Source: Rhodobacterales bacterium
Lineage (GTDB): Bacteria > Pseudomonadota > Alphaproteobacteria > Rhodobacterales > Rhodobacteraceae
Length of the DNA: 64,000 nucleotides
Reading direction: 5' to 3'
Assembly (NCBI GenBank): GCA_025362795.1
Contig: JANYFE010000051.1
Location: 22,717-86,716, forward strand
Both the position numbers and the translations under genes were made by a program. Under the pieces are notes generated by a model. The model did not search any database, had not been told where the DNA came from, and was given only the letters and a program-made list of their open reading frames with translations. Below, in pieces: positions 58,071-64,000 of the stretch. Numbering within the stretch: the first letter of the stretch is position 1; every line of letters begins with the position of its first letter.

Positions 58071-59884
58071 TGTGCGGCATCGTCGGAGTGCTCGGCAACC
58101 ATCAGGCCGCCCCACTATTGGTAGAAGCCCTGAAACGCCTCGAATACCGTGGCTATGACTCGGCAGGCATCGCCACCGTCAACAAAGGCCACCTCGACCG
58201 CCGCCGCGCCGTCGGCAAACTGGTCAACCTGTCGGACCTTCTGGTCCACGAACCCCTCGCCGGTAAATCCGGCATCGGCCACACCCGCTGGGCCACCCAT
58301 GGTGCGGCGACCACGACCAACGCCCATCCCCACCGCTCCGGCCCCGTCGCCGTGGTCCACAACGGCATCATCGAAAACTTCCGCGACCTGCGCGCCGAAC
58401 TCGCCCTTGCTGGCCTGCAACAGGAATCCGAAACCGACACCGAAACCGTCGCCCTCCTGACCCGCCACCTGATGGACCAGGGCCGCACCCCCATCGAGGC
58501 CGCCCGCGAAACCCTGAAACGCCTGCACGGGGCCTTTGCCCTGTGCTTCCTGTTCGACGGCGAAGATGACCTCCTCATCGCCGCCCGCAAAGGCTCCCCC
58601 CTCGCCATCGGGCATGGCAAGGGCGAGATGTTCGTGGGCTCCGACGCCATCGCCTTGGCCCCGATGACTGACCGCATCACCTATCTCGAGGAAGGCGACT
58701 GCGCCGTCGTCACCCGCGCCGGAGCCACGATCTATGACGCCCAGGACCGCCTCGCCAACCGCGCCGAGGCCCGCATCCAGATCGACGCCACCCGCATCGA
58801 AAAGGCGGGATACAAGCACTTCATGGCCAAGGAAATCGCCGAACAACCCGTCGTCATTGCCGATACCCTGAAACGCTACGTCGCCCAAAACGCCCTGCAC
58901 CTCCCGCCCGAAGTCGATTTCACCACCGTCGACCGCCTTACCCTCGTCGCCTGCGGCACCGCCTCCTACGCCTGCCATATCGCGAAATACTGGTTCGAAA
59001 CCGTGGCGCATCTGCCCTGCGACATCGACGTGGCCTCCGAATTCCGCTACCGCGAACCCCCACTGTCCCCCGCCTCATGGGCCTTGTTCGTCAGCCAATC
59101 GGGCGAAACCGCAGACACCCTCGCCGCCCTGCGCTACGCAAAGGAAAAGGTCGCGAAAGTCGTGGCCGTGGTCAACGTGCCCACCTCCTCGATCGCCCGC
59201 GAAAGCGACCTCGCTTTGCCGATCATGGCCGGGGTAGAGGTCGGCGTCGCCTCCACCAAAGCCTTCACCTGCCAGTTGATCACCCTCGCCCTCCTCGCCC
59301 TCAAAGCCGCACAAGACAAAGGCCGCCTCACCCCAGAAGCTCTGTCAAAACACCTCACAGACCTCGCCGCATTCCCCGGACTGATGAACCACGCGATGAG
59401 TCTTTCCACCGAGATCGCCCAGATCGCCGAGGAACTCGCGGAAGCCCAAGACGTGCTCTTTTTGGGCCGTGGCGCCATGTTCCCCCTCGCTCTCGAAGGG
59501 GCGTTAAAGCTGAAAGAAATCAGCTACATCCACGCCGAAGGTTATGCATCAGGCGAACTCAAACACGGCCCCATCGCGCTGATTTCCCCGCAAGTCCCCG
59601 TCATCGTCCTCGCCCCCCGCGATGCGCTGTTTGAAAAGACCGTGTCCAACATGCAGGAAGTCATGGCCCGCCACGGCAAGATCCTCCTGATCTCCGACGC
59701 CAAGGGCGTGGCCGAGGCTGGTCAAGGCACCTGGAAAACCCTCACCCTGCCGCAAGTCTCCCCCCTCTTCGCGCCCATCCTCTACGCCATCCCCGCCCAA
59801 CTCCTCGCCTACCACACCGCCATCGCCAAAGGCACCGACGTCGACCAACCCCGAAACCTCGCCAAATCCGTCACAGTGGAGTAA
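58070..59884 (+). CDS. glmS: glutamine--fructose-6-phosphate aminotransferase
   Basis: 604 residues. First step of hexosamine synthesis. MCGIVGVLGNHQAA gives the N-terminal nucleophile Cys after Met removal. HTRWATHGAATTTNAHPH belongs to the glutaminase, SQSGETADTLAALR and GVEVGVASTKAFTCQ to the two SIS domains, and the end DQPRNLAKSVTVE is invariant. Coupled to glmU. Confidence 0.98.
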   Translation: MCGIVGVLGNHQAAPLLVEALKRLEYRGYDSAGIATVNKGHLDRRRAVGKLVNLSDLLVHEPLAGKSGIGHTRWATHGAATTTNAHPHRSGPVAVVHNGIIENFRDLRAELALAGLQQESETDTETVALLTRHLMDQGRTPIEAARETLKRLHGAFALCFLFDGEDDLLIAARKGSPLAIGHGKGEMFVGSDAIALAPMTDRITYLEEGDCAVVTRAGATIYDAQDRLANRAEARIQIDATRIEKAGYKHFMAKEIAEQPVVIADTLKRYVAQNALHLPPEVDFTTVDRLTLVACGTASYACHIAKYWFETVAHLPCDIDVASEFRYREPPLSPASWALFVSQSGETADTLAALRYAKEKVAKVVAVVNVPTSSIARESDLALPIMAGVEVGVASTKAFTCQLITLALLALKAAQDKGRLTPEALSKHLTDLAAFPGLMNHAMSLSTEIAQIAEELAEAQDVLFLGRGAMFPLALEGALKLKEISYIHAEGYASGELKHGPIALISPQVPVIVLAPRDALFEKTVSNMQEVMARHGKILLISDAKGVAEAGQGTWKTLTLPQVSPLFAPILYAIPAQLLAYHTAIAKGTDVDQPRNLAKSVTVE

Positions 59885-59899
59885 ACCCCATCATCTGTC

Positions 59900-59935
59900 C
59901 CTAAATATCCCCGCCGGAGGCTCTTTTTCTTCCGG
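59900..59935. repeat. dispersed gene-end element, copy 4
   Basis: CTAAATATCCCCGCCGGAGG follows the glmS stop by about 16 bases, then CTCTTTTTCTTCCGG. CCGGA (59914-59918) can pair with TCCGG (59931-59935) around a T-rich loop. It shares ATCTGTCC-N-TAAATATCCC with the copy after gatB. Confidence 0.55.
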
Positions 59936-59961
59936 CCCCACGCCCCAACTCCGGTGCCCCG

Positions 59962-60510
59962 ATGGCCAAGCAATTCAACAAGATCGCCCTGCCGCACCGC
60001 GCCTTCATCGAGGCGCAGCATCTGTTCTTTGTTGGCACCGCCGCCGCCACGGGCCGGGTCAACACCTCGCCCAAGGGCATGAATTCCCTGCGCGTCATGG
60101 GTGCCAACCGCATCCTCTGGCGTAATTCCACCGGGTCGGGCAATGAAACCGCAGGCCATCTGCGCCTCAATCCCCGCATGACCCTGATGTGGTGCAGCTT
60201 TAACGAACAGCCGCTTATCCTGCGCTGCTACGGCACCGCCCGCGCCATCCACATCGGCGAGGATGGCTGGGACGCAGGCAACGCGATGTTCCCGCCCGAC
60301 ATCGCCGCCCGCCAGTTGTTCGACATGACCATTGACCTCGTCCAAACCTCCTGCGGCTTTGGCGTCCCCCGCATGGCATATCAGGCCGAACGCCCCGACG
60401 GCGATGCATGGTCGGCCGAAAAGGGGCCAGACGGCATCCGCGACTACTGGACCGAAAAGAACACCGCGACCATCGACGGCTTCCCCACCGGGATCGAGGC
60501 CAACCTGTGA
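59962..60510 (+). CDS. pyridoxamine 5'-phosphate oxidase-fold protein
   Basis: 182 residues. Split-barrel flavin-binding fold: HRAFIEAQHLFFVGTAAATGRVNTSPKG (read in parts), LRVMGANRILWRNSTGSGNE, then LILRCYGTARAIH. Family members bind FMN or F420 and reduce varied small molecules; the substrate here is unknown. The stop overlaps the GTG of the AlkD gene. Confidence 0.82.
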   Translation: MAKQFNKIALPHRAFIEAQHLFFVGTAAATGRVNTSPKGMNSLRVMGANRILWRNSTGSGNETAGHLRLNPRMTLMWCSFNEQPLILRCYGTARAIHIGEDGWDAGNAMFPPDIAARQLFDMTIDLVQTSCGFGVPRMAYQAERPDGDAWSAEKGPDGIRDYWTEKNTATIDGFPTGIEANL

Positions 60511-61196
60511 CCCCGACCGAAGCACTGGCCCAACTCCACGCCCTCGCCGACCCCGAAAAGGCCGTCCAGATCGCCGCCTATCACAAGGCCCCCCGCCAAT
60601 ACCTCGGCATCACGGTCCCCGACATCACCGCGCTCGCAACCGGGTGGCGCGAAACCACCGATACTGCGCAACGGGCGGCCCTTGCTGACGCGCTCTGGCA
60701 AACCAACATTCACGAGGCCATGGTCGCCGCCACCAAACTCCTGACTCAAGCCCGCATCGCCGACGATGACCAGACGTGGCACCTCATTGCCTCATGGGTC
60801 CCCACGTTCGACGCCTGGGCCGTCGCCGACCACGCCTGCGACGCGGGCCAGCGCCGCCTGACCGCCGATCCCAGCCGCCTTGACGAAGTTGAAGCCTGGA
60901 CGACATCCCCCAACATGTGGACCCGCCGCGCGGCATTGGTCATCACCCTGCCCTGGACCAAACAGAACCATCCCAAGCCCGCCGACCTCGCCATCCGCGA
61001 CCGCGTCCTTGACTGGGCCGCCGCCTACACCGCCGATAAAGACTGGTTCATCCAGAAAGCCGTCGCCTGGTGGCTGCGCGACCTCGGCAAACACGACCCT
61101 CGGCGCACCCAGCAGTTCCTTTCGGAACATGGCCCTCACATGAAGCCTTGGGCCGCCAAAGAGGCCGCGAAATACCTGCCACCTACAGGAATATGA
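60507..61196 (+). CDS. DNA alkylation repair protein (AlkD-like HEAT repeats)
   Basis: 229 residues from GTG 60507 (GTGA overlap with the preceding stop). AlkD family: [46 protein letters not shown] and [18 protein letters not shown]. AlkD glycosylases excise N3- and N7-alkylpurines without base flipping. The open frame upstream to 60408 lies wholly inside the PPOX gene. It converges on the RTX gene with a 14-nt overlap. Confidence 0.87.
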   Translation: MTPTEALAQLHALADPEKAVQIAAYHKAPRQYLGITVPDITALATGWRETTDTAQRAALADALWQTNIHEAMVAATKLLTQARIADDDQTWHLIASWVPTFDAWAVADHACDAGQRRLTADPSRLDEVEAWTTSPNMWTRRAALVITLPWTKQNHPKPADLAIRDRVLDWAAAYTADKDWFIQKAVAWWLRDLGKHDPRRTQQFLSEHGPHMKPWAAKEAAKYLPPTGI

Positions 61197-62034
61197 AATC
61201 GCTCGCGTCCAGATGATGCCCGTTGAACAGGTGCAGCGTGATGTGCGTCTCGCCCACGGTGATCAGCGTGTCAGCCGAACCCGTGATGATTTGCAGATCG
61301 CCAAACCCGACAGATCCTCCACCGTCGATCACCAGCTTGTCGACCCCGTTCTTGAAGTCATCCACATAGACCGAGGCATTGTTGGTGCCAAAGACGAACT
61401 GATCCGCCCCGGAGCCGCCGTAAAGGGAATCGCCAAGATTGCTGTGGGTGCCGCCATACAAGGTGTCGTCGCCGGTCCCGCCGTGCAGGCGGTCATTGCC
61501 GTCATCGCCGAACAACTGGTCATTGCCCGCGCCGCCAAACAACCGGTCGTCACCATCGCCGCCCTGCAGGTGATCCGCGCCGCCATTGCCCTGCAACACA
61601 TCGTTGCCAGCAAAACCATTCGCCGTATCGTCGAAGGCCGACAGCCGGAACGTGTCATGGCCACTCAACTGCGCCATCCACAGCAACTGGTCATCTGCCC
61701 CCGTGGGCGTCAGCGCCGCCTGAAACACATCGGCAGCCTGCGCATCCAGCCCGGTCACCTCTGACAACGCCACGCCATCGCGGACCACGAACAACCCGCT
61801 TAGCCTGCCGCCGACCGCCATGTGGTCGCCATCCAGCACCAGATCCCGGAAATTTGCGATAAGCGACGTTCTGTGCTGCGTCAGTGTGATCGTATCGTCC
61901 AGCGGGTGATCGCCGACGGTGCCCGGATTGTTCATCTGCAAAACCAGATGCGGCAGGCTCACGTCGAACTGCCCAAAGAAATTCGCCCAGCTCAAATCGG
62001 ACCCAAGCCCCAGTGTCGTATCAATACGTGCCAT
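61183..62034 (-). CDS. RTX-type calcium-binding protein
   Basis: 283 residues. About residues 140-215 hold nonapeptide repeats of the GGxGxDxLx type ([31 protein letters not shown]), which fold into a calcium-bound beta-roll. No N-terminal signal peptide, as expected for type I secretion through an uncleaved C-terminal signal; the end [19 protein letters not shown] fits that. No HlyB/HlyD/TolC genes are nearby. The first 130 residues match nothing I know. Good ribosome-binding site (AGGAG). Confidence 0.8.
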   Translation of the reverse strand: MARIDTTLGLGSDLSWANFFGQFDVSLPHLVLQMNNPGTVGDHPLDDTITLTQHRTSLIANFRDLVLDGDHMAVGGRLSGLFVVRDGVALSEVTGLDAQAADVFQAALTPTGADDQLLWMAQLSGHDTFRLSAFDDTANGFAGNDVLQGNGGADHLQGGDGDDRLFGGAGNDQLFGDDGNDRLHGGTGDDTLYGGTHSNLGDSLYGGSGADQFVFGTNNASVYVDDFKNGVDKLVIDGGGSVGFGDLQIITGSADTLITVGETHITLHLFNGHHLDASDFIFL

Positions 62035-62353
62035 CCCAGTTCTCCTGATCTAAAAATTGTCGCATCATGTAAAAAGTCGACCATCAAGGCATTTTCCCCG
62101 GCGCCAAGTCAACGCAATCCTTCCTGTGCCACACGGGTCTGCACCGCCAACTGCACCCTGCCAAGGCATATACCCCGCCCCTGATAGCCACTTTCAACCG
62201 CCACCTGCCAACCGTGCGCCCAACGATCACACCCCCACCGGCCCGCATCTGCGAAAACATGCCGCCTATAAGACAAATACTTGCTGGTCCTGCGCCCCTC
62301 ACGTCGCAGTGATCTCCCTTGCGACACCACCCCCCAAAGCCTACACTTGGGCC
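62035..62353. other. RTX-moaA divergent intergenic region
   Basis: 319 bp. An A/T-rich 60-bp stretch next to the RTX start probably holds that promoter. The remainder up to moaA is C-rich on the plus strand. I looked for a molybdenum-cofactor riboswitch before moaA and did not see its conserved core. Confidence 0.4.
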
Positions 62354-63358
62354 ATGACCGCGCCCTTGATCGACCCTTTTGCCCGCGCCATCACTTACCT
62401 GCGCGTCTCGGTGACAGACCGCTGCGATTTTCGCTGCGCCTATTGCATGACCGAACACATGACCTTCCTGCCCAAGGCCGAACTGCTGACGCTGGAAGAA
62501 CTCGACCGCCTCGCGTCCGCTTTCATCCGGCTTGGCGTCGAAAAGTTGCGGATCACCGGCGGCGAACCCCTTGTGCGCAAAGGCATAATGACGTTTTTCG
62601 AGGCGATGTCGCGCCACCTTGCCACCGGCGCCCTTCAAGAACTCACCCTCACCACCAACGGCAGCCAGTTGCGCAAATACGCCCGCGATCTCGCCGCCTG
62701 CGGCGTCAAACGGATCAACGTCTCGGTCGATACCCTGAATGACACGAAATTCGCCACGATCACGCGCTGGGGCCGCCTGCCGCAAGTGCTCGACGGCATC
62801 GAAGCCGCGCGCGAGGCGGGCCTCAAGGTCAAGATCAACGCCGTCGCCCTCAAAGGATTCAACGAGGATGAACTTTTCACCCTCACCGAATGGTGCGCCC
62901 GTGACCACCACGACCTGACCTTCATCGAGGTGATGCCGATGGGCGACATGGGCGAGGCCCACCGCCTTGACCAGTACTGGAGCCTGGATGACCTGCGCGC
63001 CCAACTCGCCACGCGCTACACGATCACCGATCTTGCCGACCGCACCGGCGGCCCCGCCCGCTATCTGTGCCTGAATGAGACGGGCCAGCGCATCGGCCTG
63101 ATCACGCCACTGACCCATAATTTCTGCGAAAGCTGCAACCGCGTCCGGCTGACCTGCACTGGTGAGTTGTACATGTGCCTCGGCCAGGAAGACATGGCCG
63201 ACCTGCGCGCCCCCCTGCGCGCCAGCCCCGACGACGCCGTCGTGGAACACGCGATCCGCGCCGCCATCCGCCACAAACCCAAAGGCCATGACTTTGACTA
63301 TTCTAGGCAAGTCGTGGCCGGCCAAACCCGCCGCCACATGAGCCACACTGGCGGCTGA
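62354..63358 (+). CDS. moaA: GTP 3',8-cyclase
   Basis: Radical-SAM enzyme that starts molybdopterin synthesis from GTP. 334 residues from ATG 62354 ([19 protein letters not shown]). SAM cluster Cys24, 28 and 31 in [18 protein letters not shown]; second cluster in [14 protein letters not shown]; the tail ends in Gly-Gly, which is required for activity. The open frame upstream to 62057 has no radical-SAM character. Confidence 0.97.
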   Translation: MTAPLIDPFARAITYLRVSVTDRCDFRCAYCMTEHMTFLPKAELLTLEELDRLASAFIRLGVEKLRITGGEPLVRKGIMTFFEAMSRHLATGALQELTLTTNGSQLRKYARDLAACGVKRINVSVDTLNDTKFATITRWGRLPQVLDGIEAAREAGLKVKINAVALKGFNEDELFTLTEWCARDHHDLTFIEVMPMGDMGEAHRLDQYWSLDDLRAQLATRYTITDLADRTGGPARYLCLNETGQRIGLITPLTHNFCESCNRVRLTCTGELYMCLGQEDMADLRAPLRASPDDAVVEHAIRAAIRHKPKGHDFDYSRQVVAGQTRRHMSHTGG

Positions 63359-63374
63359 CCCGATTTACCCTTTG

Positions 63375-63398
63375 CCAAATACTCCCGCCGGAGGCTCT
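63375..63398. repeat. dispersed gene-end element, copy 5
   Basis: CCAAATACTCCCGCCGGAGG follows the moaA stop by about 17 bases. It has one base inserted or changed in the AAATATCCC part, with the GCCGGAGGCTCTG part shared with copy 4. Confidence 0.5.
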
Positions 63399-63451
63399 GT
63401 TACGGAAGGCGCGGTTTCCCCCGCCAACCGCACGGCGGGGTCAGCCCCACC

Positions 63452-64000
63452 CTACAAATCCATCGCCCCCTGCCGCGTCGCATCCTCTTCCCGCGCCGCC
63501 CGCTTGAACCCGTCCACCCGCGCGGGCAGCCGCACCGCCCGGTCGCGCAACGCCATCGCCTGTTCAATCGTCACGATCTGGATGCGCGGCACCGCGGCAA
63601 AGCCCGCCACCTCGCACAACCCCGCCCCCGCCGCTTCGGTGATCATCGGCCGCGACGGCTCGGTCAGGGTCAGGAACACGCCAACCTGCGCGCCCTCGCG
63701 TTCGATCACACCGCGCAGGTCGCGGATCATCGCCACCCCGACATTATCGCCCGCCTTGACTGACACAATCGCCCGCCCTTCGCTTTTCGCGCCGAAATAC
63801 AGATTGCCGTCGATGCCCTTGTCCGCGCCCTTTTTCGAAAGGTTGCCCGGTTGCGCCGCAATCAGGCTCAGCGCCCACTTTTCAAATTCAAAGTAGTAAT
63901 TCTTGTCGTCCCGCCCCCGCGCCGCCATATCCTTTGCACCTGCAAGGTCTTGCGGCACGCCATGGGTCGTGAACTGCACCCCCTCGAACGCATCGCGCAG
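63452..64000 (-). CDS. site-specific DNA methyltransferase, C-terminal restriction-endonuclease-like domain (partial)
   Basis: The frame is open across the right edge (LRDAFEG before the first internal GTG at 63979). The segment QFTTHGVPQDLAGAKDMA, FEFEKWALSLIAAQPGN, KKGADKGIDGNLYFGAK and AIVSVKAGDNVGVAMIRDLR is the tail that in related proteins follows an N4/N6 DNA methyltransferase domain. GxD...SVK suggests a PD-(D/E)XK-type fold, with Ser in place of the usual Glu/Gln. The catalytic methyltransferase part lies outside the window, so the assignment rests on this tail alone. Confidence 0.65.
   Translation of the reverse strand: MRDAFEGVQFTTHGVPQDLAGAKDMAARGRDDKNYYFEFEKWALSLIAAQPGNLSKKGADKGIDGNLYFGAKSEGRAIVSVKAGDNVGVAMIRDLRGVIEREGAQVGVFLTLTEPSRPMITEAAGAGLCEVAGFAAVPRIQIVTIEQAMALRDRAVRLPARVDGFKRAAREEDATRQGAMDL

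Noticed and set aside
56733..58115. 460-codon frame antisense to glmU
   Set aside because: Gly/Val-rich shadow frame; glmU motifs are unambiguous on the other strand.
61329..61664. plus- and minus-strand frames inside the RTX repeats
   Set aside because: Shadow frames of the repeated nonapeptide codons.
62035..62353. molybdenum cofactor riboswitch upstream of moaA
   Set aside because: No conserved core or convincing long stems seen.

Overview
The window is a GC-rich piece of an alphaproteobacterial chromosome, most likely Rhodobacterales (Rhodobacteraceae). The grounds are: a complete 14-subunit complex I operon carrying the accessory proteins typical of that order (DUF5333, DUF5337, a helix-hairpin-helix 'NADH dehydrogenase' protein, small lipoproteins); a class II B12-dependent ribonucleotide reductase; malate synthase G; a bolA/J-domain/cobS neighbourhood; and repeated gene-end elements with the core AAATATCCC(C)GCCGGAGGC. 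I found no rRNA or tRNA gene, CRISPR array, insertion sequence or prophage.

Layout. 1-1.1 kb: two decaying genes (a 5'-truncated Old Yellow Enzyme and a small secreted protein with two in-frame stops). 1.1-11.4 kb: tgt, a TetR/BetI-like relic, an ArsR plus two START/AHSA1 genes in an overlapping operon, pepN, a membrane-anchored unknown, a lytic transglycosylase lipoprotein, gatB (with an unusual insertion), rarD and a small Cys-rich unknown. 11.5-15.5 kb: DUF985 cupin, eno, and a Fur-family regulator flanked by two EamA transporters. 16-23.2 kb: nrdJ with a long leader, glcB, bolA and a J-domain protein. 23.2-27.7 kb: glycosyltransferase, FkbM-like methyltransferase, Tat-exported MsrB, cobS (no cobT follows) and a ParE toxin relic. 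27.9-31.2 kb: rnj, coaX and birA, all read in the direction of, and directly behind, the nuo operon.

31.2-52.3 kb (minus strand): nuoA to nuoN, interrupted by thirteen non-nuo genes. Many junctions are ATGA or TGATG overlaps, so the operon looks translationally coupled. Two guest genes are visibly broken: a sulfotransferase between nuoC and nuoD by a 1-nt frameshift, and a methyltransferase upstream of nuoG by an exact 23-bp tandem duplication. A good sigma70-like promoter lies upstream of nuoA.

52.3-64 kb: thermonuclease relic, VapBC-type toxin-antitoxin pair, DegT-family aminotransferase, MFS efflux protein, phosphoglycolate phosphatase, glmU-glmS (UDP-GlcNAc synthesis), a PPOX-fold protein, an AlkD-type DNA glycosylase, an RTX calcium-binding protein, moaA, and at the right edge the C-terminus of a DNA methyltransferase with a restriction-endonuclease-like tail.

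Most of the window is core metabolism: complex I, dNTP synthesis, the glyoxylate shunt, cell-wall precursors, and biotin, CoA and molybdenum cofactors. The unusual material is the guest genes of the nuo operon, several recent gene breakages, the cobS neighbourhood, and cis-elements upstream of nrdJ, pepN, glcB and arsR. I did not see a clear-cut new defence or biosynthetic system. All assignments come from reading the sequence, without database searches.
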